A DNA stretch of 64,000 nt from Pseudomonas sp. R5(2019) (GCF_009905435.1 NZ_JAAAMT010000011.1:62001-126000); one strand, 5' to 3'. Shown: positions 41,248-49,708, numbered from the stretch's first letter. Notes: generated by a model not told the origin, from the sequence alone. Translations and numbers: made by a program.

Positions 41248-43686
41248 ATGGGCGCCTTTATCAGCCGCTTTCTGAACGCTCGGGACAAGTTCTACAAATT
41301 GTGTCCAGTCCTGGCTTACGACGCAGATAATTTCATGTTTCAATGTGAGGGAAACATGATTTCTTTTGGGTTTGTATGCCAGCCTCTTAATGGCACGAAC
41401 GGAAAGGAAGCCTCACAACTTCGAGCAACTTTGTCCGCTGGTTGGCCTGCTGGCTCTATCGTGCAGTTTGACCTTGTTTGCCATCAAAACATCACCGCCG
41501 ATATTAACCGTATGCTGGAAATGCGCGAAGACTGTCCGCAACGGACTCTGCGCGATGCAATCGTGAAGCGAGGCGAATTCCTACAGTCTAAAACCTTGCA
41601 TCCTATTGACTCCAATGGTGTTAGGGTCCGTGACCACGTTTTGCTTATTACCGCAAAAATCAAAATCTCCGCAACGTTCCCAACCGAAACCGAAATAATT
41701 GGTGCCAGTGAGTTAAGAGCAACCTTGGAAACCACTCTAATCAATAGTGGCTTTCAACCGAAAGTATTGGACTCATACAGTTATATCAACGTCATGAGTT
41801 CAATTCTTAACCTTGGTAAAGACGTATCTTGGCGGGACGGTCGAAAGATCGATGTCGATGAAGACGCGCTAATCGCCTCCCAGATACTTGACTATGATAA
41901 GGACGTTACGGTCTTCAAGGACTGCATACAGATTGGAGATCATTACGCGAGGACACTTAGCGTTAAGCGATATCCTCGGGGTGTATACCAGGGCGAAGCT
42001 TCTTATTATCTCGGCGACCTGATGTCCGGATCGGTCGGAATTCGATGCAACTGCATCTTATCGTTCACCATGCTGTTCCCTGACCAGCAGAGCAAAAAGG
42101 GTGAATTGAATCGGATGCGTAACTGGACCATCAAACAAGCGCAGGGCCCTATCATTAACTTTGTCCCGAGGATACGGGAGAAGAAAGAAGGGTTCGATAT
42201 CCTATTCAAAAAGCTGGATGAGGGCGAGCCGGTCATTCGCGGAAAATTTACCTGCGTGGTTTTCGCCGAAAACCGAGATCAATTGGTCAAAAACACATCT
42301 GCTGCAAAGTCTTACTTCGCCATTCGTCAGTTCGGCATGCTCCCAGACAAATACATGGCGCTACCAATCTTCCTAAATGCTCTACCGATGTTCACAGAAG
42401 AATCGGCCGCCATGGAGTTGTTCCGGTACCGTACTTTTTCCGCGTCTCAAGCAATCGCCCTGGCCCCGCTGTACTCGGATTGGAAGGGGACGCCGACGCC
42501 TCAGCTCTGCTTTACAAGTCGCAACGGCCAGCTCATGACACTGGACTTGTTTGACTCGCAGACCTCCTATAACGCCATTGTTGCGGCAGAGTCTGGTTCA
42601 GGTAAGTCATTCCTTACCAACTACCTGATCACTGCCTACCGCTCAACAGGCGCAAAAGTTTGGGTTATCGACGTGGGGTTCTCATACCAGAAAATCTGTG
42701 AGGAGTATCGCGGAGATTTCGTGGATTTCGATCCTTCAAAGAATCTTTGCTGTAACCCATTCGAACTCATCCAGAACTATTTTGGTGACGATGAAGACGA
42801 TGATGAAGGCGGTGACGAAGACCTTATCATCGGCTTGCTGGAAGCGATGGCTGCTCCAACCGAGCCTTTAATCGATAGGCAACGAGCGGCATTGAAGGAA
42901 CACACCGCAAACGTCTACCGGGTCAAAGGCAACAACATGATTGTTGACGACATTGCCGAAGCATTGATTGCTGATGAAGACACACGCGTAAAAGATATTG
43001 GCAAACAGCTATACCCTTTCACGACCAAGGGTACGTACGGTAAATATTTTAATGGCAAGAACAACGTTGACTTTAATAATCCGTTCACTATCTTGGAGCT
43101 GTCCAGACTTGAGGGCCGTAAGCACCTTCAGCAAGTAGTTCTGCTACAACTTATTTACCAAATTCAAAAAGATATGTACATGGGAGATCGTAGCACACGA
43201 AAAATCCTGATTATCGACGAAGCATGGGCACTGCTTCGGGAAGGTAACATTGCCAAGTTTATTGAAACTGGTTATCGTCGTTTCCGTAAATACAATGGTT
43301 CAGCTATTACCATCACGCAGTCAATTAACGACCTTTACGAGGGTTCTGCCGGTAAAGCAATTGCCGACAACTCCCCGTATACCTTCCTTCTAGGTCAGAA
43401 ATCCGGCGCACTCGATACAGCGAAAAAAGAGAAGCGCCTTGACCTGAACGATACCGGTTACGAATTTCTGAAAACTGTGAGATCCATTCGCGGCGTTTAT
43501 TCCGAAATTTTTATTCTGTCGAACTCCGGTTCCGGCATCGCTCGGTTATTTGTAGATAAGTTTTCGCTCTTGCTCTATTCGACCAACCCGGATGATGTCA
43601 ACGCCATTGCGGTGAAAAAGAGTCAGGGCATGGAAACGGCGGCGGCCATTCAGGCAGTCATGCATGATCGCGGTTGGGACATTTAA
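41248..43686 (+). CDS. traC: TraC, VirB4-type assembly ATPase
   Basis: An 812-residue ATPase. Walker A AESGSGKS lies near residues 448-455 and Walker B KILIIDEAWALL near 652-663, followed by ITITQSINDLYEG and the FLLGQKSG element. These are features of TraC/VirB4, which powers pilus assembly and secretion at the inner membrane. The N-terminal half contains the variable TraC domain (KLCPVLAYDADNFMFQCEGNM). An acidic insertion (DDEDDDEGGDED, about residues 513-525) after the Walker A region is notable. It follows dsbC by 14 bases. A weak AGG is the only ribosome-binding element seen. Confidence 0.93.
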   Translation: MGAFISRFLNARDKFYKLCPVLAYDADNFMFQCEGNMISFGFVCQPLNGTNGKEASQLRATLSAGWPAGSIVQFDLVCHQNITADINRMLEMREDCPQRTLRDAIVKRGEFLQSKTLHPIDSNGVRVRDHVLLITAKIKISATFPTETEIIGASELRATLETTLINSGFQPKVLDSYSYINVMSSILNLGKDVSWRDGRKIDVDEDALIASQILDYDKDVTVFKDCIQIGDHYARTLSVKRYPRGVYQGEASYYLGDLMSGSVGIRCNCILSFTMLFPDQQSKKGELNRMRNWTIKQAQGPIINFVPRIREKKEGFDILFKKLDEGEPVIRGKFTCVVFAENRDQLVKNTSAAKSYFAIRQFGMLPDKYMALPIFLNALPMFTEESAAMELFRYRTFSASQAIALAPLYSDWKGTPTPQLCFTSRNGQLMTLDLFDSQTSYNAIVAAESGSGKSFLTNYLITAYRSTGAKVWVIDVGFSYQKICEEYRGDFVDFDPSKNLCCNPFELIQNYFGDDEDDDEGGDEDLIIGLLEAMAAPTEPLIDRQRAALKEHTANVYRVKGNNMIVDDIAEALIADEDTRVKDIGKQLYPFTTKGTYGKYFNGKNNVDFNNPFTILELSRLEGRKHLQQVVLLQLIYQIQKDMYMGDRSTRKILIIDEAWALLREGNIAKFIETGYRRFRKYNGSAITITQSINDLYEGSAGKAIADNSPYTFLLGQKSGALDTAKKEKRLDLNDTGYEFLKTVRSIRGVYSEIFILSNSGSGIARLFVDKFSLLLYSTNPDDVNAIAVKKSQGMETAAAIQAVMHDRGWDI

Positions 43687-43704
43687 ATCTAAGGGAGCGC
43701 CGTA

Positions 43705-43995
43705 ATGACGGATCAAAAGGAACGTGTAATTACCCCAGTGACAGCAATTATCGTTGCTGTTTTGATGTCATGTATATGCACGGTAGTGCTCATAGACTAT
43801 CTGGCACCCGAACCTGACCGCATCGCGGTGCTTAATCTACGGGTTGGGTTAACTGGTGAACAAGGCGAAGAGCTAATCAATCGCGCCCAGGATCTTGCGA
43901 AGGCAGGCTATGTCGTTATTAACGCCAACCAATTGGCAGCGTGGCCAACAGAATTGGAACTGCTTCCAATACCAGAACGCAAGGCATCCAAATGA
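43705..43995 (+). CDS. TrbI-like small membrane protein
   Basis: A 96-residue protein with GGGAG before ATG 43705. It has one N-terminal membrane segment (residues 11-31) and a short periplasmic domain (IAVLNLRVGLTGEQGEELINRAQDLAKAGYVVI). Its place between traC and the signal-peptidase/traW genes, its size and the order of membrane segment, strand and helix match TrbI of the F system, which affects pilus retraction. The similarity is weak by eye. The next gene overlaps its stop (ATGA). Confidence 0.55.
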   Translation: MTDQKERVITPVTAIIVAVLMSCICTVVLIDYLAPEPDRIAVLNLRVGLTGEQGEELINRAQDLAKAGYVVINANQLAAWPTELELLPIPERKASK

Positions 43996-44618
43996 AAATG
44001 CAGACAAAACTCGACAAGTGGAAAAAGTCTCGCCTTGAAAAGAGAGCGAAGTCGGTAGAACGGCGAATAATGCTCGCTGTGAATGCCGCGAACCTCCCAA
44101 GACGCTCCCTCATTCAAAGGCTCCTGCACAACCCAAACAAGAAGCCTTGGAAGACCTTTGCCCCTAAGGTCGTGCTGGTTTGCACTCTGGTTGCGCCAGT
44201 GTTCATTTATGCCTTTGACCGATACTCGGTGGGCATCGATCCCCAAAATAAACAATGCCTACCATGGCGCATCTTCCTGATCGACAAGTACGACAAAACG
44301 CCCGTTCGAGGAGAAACTTTTGCGTTTAAGTCTGAGTACATGGAGCGGTATGGCCAGGGCATCAAGTTCGTGGACGGCGTGCCTGGTGATCTTGTAGTGG
44401 TTGATGCCGAGAAAACCACAGTCAATGGCAAGGTTGTTGGCCACGGCCTGATGTTTGCAGAAAAGCTCGGTTTCACACCTCAACAGCTCAGCCGGTCTGG
44501 CCACGTGCCTGCCGGAAAGATCTGGCTGATGGGCCGCACCGATAACAGCTTTGACTCGCGCTACTGGAACTCCATCTCAGCGTCTTCAATCATCGGGAGA
44601 GCGTATCCCATATGGTAA
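43992..44618 (+). CDS. trhF: TrhF/TraF-type S26 signal peptidase-like protein
   Basis: A 208-residue protein starting at ATG 43992 (ATGA overlap). A basic cytoplasmic end is followed by a membrane segment (residues 58-74) and a peptidase domain. The S26 pattern is visible: QCLPWRIFLIDKYDKTPVRG, IKFVDGVPGD with catalytic Lys125, VNGKVVGHGL and the end GKIWLMGRTDNSFDSRYWN (box E). The expected Ser nucleophile position is occupied by Cys89, unusual for this family. It should process the pilin precursor or cyclise pilin at the inner membrane. TrhF is encoded between traC and traW in R27, SXT and IncC. traW starts inside its end. Confidence 0.85.
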   Translation: MKMQTKLDKWKKSRLEKRAKSVERRIMLAVNAANLPRRSLIQRLLHNPNKKPWKTFAPKVVLVCTLVAPVFIYAFDRYSVGIDPQNKQCLPWRIFLIDKYDKTPVRGETFAFKSEYMERYGQGIKFVDGVPGDLVVVDAEKTTVNGKVVGHGLMFAEKLGFTPQQLSRSGHVPAGKIWLMGRTDNSFDSRYWNSISASSIIGRAYPIW

Positions 44619-45868
44619 CGCCACCAATTCGTTTGGCTCACTGCTGGGTGGTCGCGGCGTGCCTTAGTGGTTCCATCCCGGCGTGGGCCACCGAACTCGA
44701 CATGCATGACATGCAGAGCCTCAGCCAACAGCTCAAAAGCAATGCCCTGAGCCTGGATGACCAAGTGCTGATTGACGGCACCCGCAAGCGAGCGCAGGAG
44801 CGCGCAGACCAAGATACCGCGTGGATCGGTGACATACAGAAGAAACGCCAAGAGCAAGTGGCCGAGCTGATCCGCAATGGCGCATTACCTATCGGCGGAT
44901 CGAGCGGGGAACAGACAGGCAATGGCAAGCCGTTCCCGAACAGGGCGGTGGAGCAGGGACCAGTCACCTACGTGCTGGTTTCATGGTCCATGCCGCGCAC
45001 AGAGCTGCTGGAGATCATGGACCGGATGCAGGGGCAGAACGCGGCGGTCGTTTTCCGTGGCATCCCAAAGTCCACCACCATGCTCGATGCCCTGGAGCAA
45101 ATGAACTCGTTAACCGTTGAGTCCAAGTCGGAAGTGTCCGTGTTGATAGATCCGTTCCTATTTCAGCGCACCAATACGGATGTGGTGCCAACCGTCGTAA
45201 AGGAGGAGGACCAGAAACTTATTGCGAAGGTCTCTGGACTTTCAACGACGGATTATTTGGAGCAAGCCTTATCCGAAGGGAAAAGCGGCGACCTGGGGGT
45301 ACGTGGGCCTACTCTCAGCATCCTCGAACCTGACTTCATGAGCCTGGTTCAAGAGCGAATTGAGAAGCTGGATTTCGAGGAGATGAAAACCAAAGCTCTC
45401 GCTCGCTACTGGAAAAACAAGAAGCTTGAAATCCTGCCCACTGCGACAGAACACGACGTTAGGCACGTCGATGCGTCGGTTATTCTGCCGTCGGACATCA
45501 CCTCGCCAAACGGCGATGTAGTGGCAAGAGCCGGATCGATCAATCCGCTCAAGCTGCGCAAATTTACGCAGCGTGTTGTGTTCATTGATGCCACATCGAG
45601 TTGGCAGGTTGAATTCGCCAAGAACCAGGTGGAGCAATTCAAAAGCAAGCAACGGGTCACCGTCATTACAACGAATGTTGATGCTGACGATGGTTGGAGC
45701 ACGTTCGGCAAAACCTCTGATTACATCGGTGCGAGAATTGGGCTTCTGGACGAAGGTCTGAAAAACCGCTTTCAGATTCAAAAAATCCCTTCCGTGCTCA
45801 CAGCCAATGACAGTGACTTCATCGTCGAAGAGTTTCCTGAAGCAAGCGCGGAGGGTGCTCAACTATGA
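44612..45868 (+). CDS. traW: TraW with N-terminal TrbC-like domain
   Basis: A 418-residue periplasmic protein with signal peptide (residues 1-27, ending AWA), starting seven bases before the trhF stop. A coiled segment (SQQLKSNALSLDDQVLIDGTRKRAQ and KKRQEQVAEL) precedes a TrbC-type thioredoxin-like region (YVLVSWSMPRTELLEIMDRMQGQNAAVVFRGIP with VLIDPFLFQ). The C-terminal half contains the TraW domain (ALARYWKNKKLEILPTATEHDVRHVDASVIL, INPLKLRKFTQRVVFID). In F the two are separate genes, trbC and traW; SXT-type elements have the fusion. It acts in pilus assembly with TraU. traU follows with an ATGA overlap. Confidence 0.88.
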   Translation: MVTPPIRLAHCWVVAACLSGSIPAWATELDMHDMQSLSQQLKSNALSLDDQVLIDGTRKRAQERADQDTAWIGDIQKKRQEQVAELIRNGALPIGGSSGEQTGNGKPFPNRAVEQGPVTYVLVSWSMPRTELLEIMDRMQGQNAAVVFRGIPKSTTMLDALEQMNSLTVESKSEVSVLIDPFLFQRTNTDVVPTVVKEEDQKLIAKVSGLSTTDYLEQALSEGKSGDLGVRGPTLSILEPDFMSLVQERIEKLDFEEMKTKALARYWKNKKLEILPTATEHDVRHVDASVILPSDITSPNGDVVARAGSINPLKLRKFTQRVVFIDATSSWQVEFAKNQVEQFKSKQRVTVITTNVDADDGWSTFGKTSDYIGARIGLLDEGLKNRFQIQKIPSVLTANDSDFIVEEFPEASAEGAQL

Positions 45869-46959
45869 GCAAATTATTCTTGCCCGCATTCAGATCGTGG
45901 CGCTCAAAACTCATGCTCGTCGGAGCACTCGCATTAGGCACGTTGGTTACGCCGGTAAGCGCGACTGCCGACGCCCCCGCAGGGTCCGTGAACGTAGATC
46001 CTCAGTGCAAATCAAACGACATTATTTCCTCGAAGCTGTTCACGGATATTTGTTGGTCATGCCTCTTTCCGATCAGGGTGGCCGGTATCCCCCTCGGCGG
46101 CGGCAAGTCACCTAACAACGCATCCAAGCAGGTTTTTTGCTCGTGTTCCGATGGGCTGGGTGTCTACCACCCTGGCATCGTGAACTCGCTTTGGCAGCCA
46201 CAACGAATTATCGAGCTTACGCGCACACCCGGCTGCCTCAGCTCGTTGGGCGGGGCGAAGCTGAATCTGGGTAGCAACTATATGTACGGCTCACAGATCG
46301 ATCACATGAGCGGTGCAAGCGGCACAGAAACGAAAGCGACCAGCTTCTATGAGGCACATTTGTACGCGCTCCCATTGCTGGAGATCCTCGATCTGTTTTT
46401 GCCTGCTGACTGCGACGTATCCGGCTACGTGGACTTCGACATCATTTCGTTTACCGAGATTGACCCAACCTGGAACAACGAGGAGCTGGCTTTCTTCCAA
46501 GCGCCTGAGTCAGCCGCGGTGGCCAACATCCTGGCTGAAACCGCCTGTTCGGTCGATGCAGTCAGCCAATTCGCCGGAAACATGCCAACGGAAAGCCTTT
46601 GGTGGTGCGCAGGGAGTTGGGGAAGCATGTACCCGCTGGCCGGGTTCAGACAGGCTATGGACCCTGCAAGAACTACCTCCTTGCTGGCATCCAAGATCCT
46701 TGCACAACAACACAGAAGAGGGTTGGCCTACGCGACCGTAGGAGACGACAACCTCTGTAGGGGATCGATATACCCCACCATTCCGAAACAGCAATACAAG
46801 ATGACGATGTTCTATCCCACGCCAGAGACCAAGCGCGGGCACATGATCGGAGATCATCCCTACAAATGGCAGGGAGGCACGACCCGGTATCCCATCGGCC
46901 AAGGCAGCGACAGCACCTACCTCATATGGAACTTTATCGATTGTTGCAGGCGTTTTTGA
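45865..46959 (+). CDS. traU: TraU, pilus assembly and DNA transfer protein
   Basis: A 364-residue exported protein with signal peptide (residues 15-35). It is cysteine rich, with the TraU phrases ICWSCLFPIRVAGIPLGGG, VFCSCSDGL, WQPQRIIELTRTPGCLSSLGG, SLWWCAGSWGSMYPLAG and the end FIDCCRRF. TraU is a conserved periplasmic protein needed for DNA transfer more than for pilus formation and depends on disulfide bonds. It is the last gene of the dsbC-traU operon; a terminator follows 40 bases after the stop. The expected traN does not come next, unlike in SXT. Confidence 0.92.
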   Translation: MSKLFLPAFRSWRSKLMLVGALALGTLVTPVSATADAPAGSVNVDPQCKSNDIISSKLFTDICWSCLFPIRVAGIPLGGGKSPNNASKQVFCSCSDGLGVYHPGIVNSLWQPQRIIELTRTPGCLSSLGGAKLNLGSNYMYGSQIDHMSGASGTETKATSFYEAHLYALPLLEILDLFLPADCDVSGYVDFDIISFTEIDPTWNNEELAFFQAPESAAVANILAETACSVDAVSQFAGNMPTESLWWCAGSWGSMYPLAGFRQAMDPARTTSLLASKILAQQHRRGLAYATVGDDNLCRGSIYPTIPKQQYKMTMFYPTPETKRGHMIGDHPYKWQGGTTRYPIGQGSDSTYLIWNFIDCCRRF

Positions 46960-46999
46960 CAAACACCTGAGACCTGATTGTAAAGTTTCAGCTGGAAAG

Positions 47000-47023
47000 A
47001 CCCCGTGAAAGCGGGGTTTTTTT
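47000..47023 (+). terminator. traU: rho-independent terminator after traU
   Basis: Stem ACCCCG / CGGGGT with a six-base loop and seven T. Confidence 0.88.
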
Positions 47024-47128
47024 CGTCCTGAAAGACCGGGCCTAAGGTGGCCATAATTTTTCGTTGCCAGGTTTTCACCGACGTTGGCCAGTATTTGAAA
47101 TTATGTTTGTTTTAGAGTTTGCTCACAC

Positions 47129-47155
47129 AAAAAAGCCCGCTCTGACTGGCGGGCT
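47129..47155 (-). terminator. rho-independent terminator (leftward)
   Basis: Arms AGCCCGC and GCGGGCT at 47134-47155; read leftward the stem is followed by six T. It ends the leftward four-gene set. Confidence 0.88.
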
Positions 47156-47171
47156 GTTGATGCAGATTTTC

Positions 47172-47375
47172 CTACTTAATTCGCTTGTGACGGTTACGCG
47201 CCTTCTCGCCCTTGCTCCGCATGGCTGGAGTGAAGGGGTTGCGCTTGCGCTTCTGGTTATCGATGTGAAATTTCTTCCAGAAACTAGATACGGTTTCCAT
47301 GGCTACCGAAACCTCAGACACGGCGCGGATAACTGCGCTGTGGCTGAAGAATGACTTTCCTGAACCTTGTCTCAT
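47172..47375 (-). CDS. small basic protein, 67 aa
   Basis: ATG at 47375 is chosen because GAAGGAG lies six bases upstream; an earlier frame start at 47423 is unsupported. The product is very basic in its C-terminal half (WKKFHIDNQKRKRNPFTPAMR and KGEKARNRHKRIK), which suggests nucleic-acid binding. A serine-rich N-terminus precedes a helix (SAVIRAVSEVSVAMETVSSF). It is the last gene of the leftward set, immediately before its terminator. No known family is recognised. Confidence 0.6.
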   Translation of the reverse strand: MRQGSGKSFFSHSAVIRAVSEVSVAMETVSSFWKKFHIDNQKRKRNPFTPAMRSKGEKARNRHKRIK

Positions 47376-47386
47376 GCCCTGCTCCT

Positions 47387-47638
47387 TCAGAACGCCTTGG
47401 TTTGTTGAGCAACTGAAACGCAACGCTCACGCACAAATTTCAAGTCCTTCCGCCGAATTTCAATCGCATCGCGGTTCGCATCTCGAAGCATTTTTTCAGC
47501 GCAGTCAGAGTCGCTGATTGCAGATTGAATTTCAGCGACGGATGCTGGTTCGAACTCCTTGATGATTGCCCTTGTGACCGGAATACCAGTCGAGATAACC
47601 AACACAGAAATCCCCAAAATTAAGAGCTTGGTTTTCAT
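47387..47638 (-). CDS. small exported protein, 83 aa
   Basis: ATG at 47638 with AGGGA just upstream. The N-terminus MKTKLLILGISVLVISTGIP is a signal peptide or anchor; the mature part is charged and helical with two cysteines (SDCAEKML, RERCVSV) that could form a disulfide. It lies 11 bases before the next leftward gene and seven bases after the previous one, so it is inside one operon. Function unknown; envelope location inferred. Confidence 0.6.
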   Translation of the reverse strand: MKTKLLILGISVLVISTGIPVTRAIIKEFEPASVAEIQSAISDSDCAEKMLRDANRDAIEIRRKDLKFVRERCVSVAQQTKAF

Positions 47639-47645
47639 ACTTTCC

Positions 47646-47885
47646 CTACGGTATCTGGTTGTCGAGGGGGGCTTTAGCCGCGTCCAGGGAAACAAAATGC
47701 GCGATCAGTTCTGGTTCAGCATTCGCCCATGCCAAGGCGTCTGACATGTCGCTGAATGCGCGTTGGCGAACGTCAGTTTTGCTGACACGAACCTCACGTT
47801 TTTCCACTTCAAGAACCCAATGGTGTTGGGTTTCACTGATCAGTTTCGCAGCGGATATGTCGCCGTTCTTGGAAGCAATGAGCAT
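47646..47885 (-). CDS. hypothetical small protein, 79 aa
   Basis: ATG at 47885 with AGAGGGA eight bases upstream. The product begins MLIASKNGDISAAKLISETQ and contains WVLEVEKREVRVSKTDVRQRAFSDMSDALAWA, a likely beta-hairpin followed by a helix. It is part of the leftward four-gene set, with seven bases to the exported protein gene. Not recognised. Confidence 0.55.
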   Translation of the reverse strand: MLIASKNGDISAAKLISETQHHWVLEVEKREVRVSKTDVRQRAFSDMSDALAWANAEPELIAHFVSLDAAKAPLDNQIP

Positions 47886-48048
47886 TGGTCGATCCCTCTA
47901 AACTGTCGGACGCTAAAATGGGCGTCCTTCCTGTGAGTACCGAGCGTCTCTGTGTTGTCGCATCGCAGCTAGCCTCGAAGCAGACAACTCGGATGTAAAA
48001 AAGGCGACTTCGGGTAACCCCTTGTCGCCTTTGCTGTGCGCGGGAAAT

Positions 48049-48798
48049 TCAGCTTGCGTGCTGGAGGCCTTCAGCCTTGTCGATTGCACCCGCTGTTTTA
48101 GCAACGTCAACTGGAGCGACCTGAGCGTCTTGCTCGCCCCCTGCAGAGCCGTCTTGGTCTGCCGACTCAAAAGCTGCCAGCTCAGCCAATACTTCATGGT
48201 TCGACGGGTCGGTGTCCCCCGCAGCAACGTTTGCCTCGCGGGACTCGCGCAGCTGACGCAAGGCATTGGTGGAGCGAACATAGAGCGACCGGGCAAGCTC
48301 TTTAAACTGGTTTGCGATCTTGTAGCTGATCTCATCGACCGTGACTTTGCCGGTGAGGCCGTAAAGGTACGCGGTATCGAGATAGGTGTTGAGCTTGTCG
48401 AAATCGGTGAACATCTTTAACGCAGTGAAGGACTGCGGTGTCTTGATGATGAACTCGCGGCTCCACGGGTTCTCGTACTCCACCAAATCATTGATCTCAT
48501 GGTTGGTCAGCAGCGCATTGATCTGCTCGTTTTTCGCGCAGATTTCATTTGCCAGGTCAGCAAGTTCTTTCTCGACGGCGCCAATAACCTCGTCGAAGTC
48601 AAAGCTACTCGTTTTGTCGGACTTGGCGCGACTCCGGCAAACGATATCAAGGGCAAAAAGAGATTTTGATACGGAGTCGTAGTGGTGGGTGACAGCGTAC
48701 TTGGCTGAGTTCGACATGAACTGTTCTACGCGCTTCACCCCTGGATTCGACCGCTTCCACTCCTTGAACCTTGGTGCTTCTTTTTTTGCGTTTGCCAT
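48049..48798 (-). CDS. PFL_4669/DUF1845-like (AcaB-like) protein, 249 aa
   Basis: ATG at 48798 is chosen because AAGGAG lies six bases before it; a frame start at 48846 lacks one. The protein has helical regions and the central phrase VEYENPWSREFIIKTPQSFTALKMFTDFDKLNTYLDTAYLYGL, which resembles the NPY...D(F/Y)D-L segment of the PFL_4669 (DUF1845) proteins of integrative conjugative elements and the AcaB activator of IncC plasmids. The match is by eye and moderate. If right, it may be a regulator of transfer genes. The C-terminal 45 residues are acidic and low-complexity. It is the first gene of the leftward set, divergent from the candidate small RNA. Confidence 0.6.
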   Translation of the reverse strand: MANAKKEAPRFKEWKRSNPGVKRVEQFMSNSAKYAVTHHYDSVSKSLFALDIVCRSRAKSDKTSSFDFDEVIGAVEKELADLANEICAKNEQINALLTNHEINDLVEYENPWSREFIIKTPQSFTALKMFTDFDKLNTYLDTAYLYGLTGKVTVDEISYKIANQFKELARSLYVRSTNALRQLRESREANVAAGDTDPSNHEVLAELAAFESADQDGSAGGEQDAQVAPVDVAKTAGAIDKAEGLQHAS

Positions 48799-48907
48799 GG
48801 TGGTCTCCTTAGGCAACATTGTCAGTGTACGAGCGCTGAAGGCCAACCCTTGGTGCGTCTCATACGCCCCAAACTAACGACCCTACTGATCGTGCAATTT
48901 GAGTCAG

Positions 48908-48960
48908 TGCAGCATGAATGATGCAGTAGCTCGCGCCGATAAATTGCAGAAACAATGCAG
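48908..48960. repeat. four TGCAG direct repeats in the divergent promoter region
   Basis: TGCAG occurs at 48908, 48922, 48945 and 48956. The first two lie in an imperfect dyad (TGCAGCAT-gaATGATGCA). They are between the leftward DUF1845-like gene and the promoter at 49017 and could be binding sites of a regulator. Short motifs of this kind also arise by chance. Confidence 0.35.
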
Positions 48961-49016
48961 AAAACGGTCAAAATGTGAAATAAAATTTGGGGGAGAATTG
49001 ACAGCGGAGCTGTTGC

Positions 49017-49045
49017 TTGACAGACATAGCCTCAAGACCTATATT
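49017..49045 (+). promoter_or_regulatory. consensus sigma-70 promoter
   Basis: TTGACA (49017-49022), 17 bases, TATATT (49040-49045): a perfect -35 box, optimal spacing and a near-perfect -10 box. Transcription should start near 49052 and read rightward through the structured region below. Confidence 0.75.
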
Positions 49046-49051
49046 TCCGAA

Positions 49052-49262
49052 AAATGATGTCCCCTGCGTGTATGACCATAGAAGGTCTGCAAGCACCGCC
49101 TGACAGGCAAATCCATGAAAGACCCTGGCGCTGAAAGCCACGGCAATACCGCTACCCTACTACAGTAGGCTTCTCGCAAGGAGGAGAGCGGTATTCGTCT
49201 GTCCACAGAATTCCTCTTTACCAAACACTAAATCGCCTCTACATACGTAGAGCGATTTTTTG
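49052..49262 (+). ncRNA. candidate small RNA or attenuator leader, about 210 nt
   Basis: Between the promoter at 49017 and the terminator at 49230 there is no convincing gene. The sequence contains a stem ATACCGCT / AGCGGTAT (around 49147 and 49188) enclosing a small hairpin CCTAC-taca-GTAGG and the strong Shine-Dalgarno-like stretch GCAAGGAGGAG (49176-49186). A 12-codon frame from ATT 49193 to TAA 49229 follows it and ends exactly at the terminator, so an attenuator with leader peptide is an alternative. A 20-codon ATG frame at 49073 lacks a ribosome-binding site. RNA identity is inferred from promoter, terminator and structure. Confidence 0.5.
49230..49261 (+). terminator. rho-independent terminator
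   Basis: Arms AAATCGC(c)TCTAC and GTAGAGCGATTT with one bulged C and six T. Confidence 0.9.
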
Positions 49263-49365
49263 CGTTGGCCTATGCCAACAAATAGCTATGAAGGGCTATT
49301 CAAATAATCTTCACAAACCTGCCATTTGGCTAAACCTACTAAACCTCATAAAAATACATAACGCC

Positions 49366-49421
49366 CAAAAGGGGAATGCCTCCTTATGGGGTCATTCTCT
49401 TTGCGGGCGCAAGGAGAATGA
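49366..49421 (+). promoter_or_regulatory. structured leader with alternative pairing (family member 3)
   Basis: Segment A GGGGAATGCC (49371-49380); segment B TCATTCTCTTTGC (49392-49404); segment C GCAAGGAGAATGA (49409-49421). B pairs with C over all 13 bases with a single GU wobble, covering the Shine-Dalgarno, while A can pair with CATTCTC of B. Two small stems (GTTGGC-ctat-GCCAAC at 49265-49280 and AATAGC/GCTATT) lie further upstream. Confidence 0.7.
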
Positions 49422-49423
49422 CA

Positions 49424-49708
49424 ATGAACTTGATCCAACAATTGATGGTCCTGGTCTGCAACTTTTTCACCTACTGGAATGTTTGCGACTCACGTGACAA
49501 GCAATTCAAAAACGGAAAACTACGGCGCAAATCTGTAGTTAGTGTGTTCGCTTCTTTTTACGCTGAATTTATTCACAACAAAAAACCTGTGAAACCAGCA
49601 ATGGCAACTCGGGATGTGAGTGCTTCGCGTGTTAAGTTCGCACCTGCTATCAACTACGATGCGTACGATTCTCCTGCCTACACTCGCTTTGCTAAGTCAG
49701 TCAAATGA
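49424..49708 (+). CDS. hypothetical protein, 94 aa
   Basis: ATG 49424 is seven bases after AAGGAG; the in-box ATG 49418 is too close. The product has a hydrophobic, aromatic N-terminus (MNLIQQLMVLVCNFFTYWNV), which may be amphipathic or a membrane segment, then a basic part and a tail with YDAYDSPAYTRFAKSVK. It is the first gene of the second leader-controlled block. The next gene overlaps its stop (ATGATG). No family recognised. Confidence 0.6.
   Translation: MNLIQQLMVLVCNFFTYWNVCDSRDKQFKNGKLRRKSVVSVFASFYAEFIHNKKPVKPAMATRDVSASRVKFAPAINYDAYDSPAYTRFAKSVK

Noticed and set aside
49073..49135. 20-codon ATG frame inside the candidate small RNA
   Set aside because: No ribosome-binding site and no sign of a conserved peptide.
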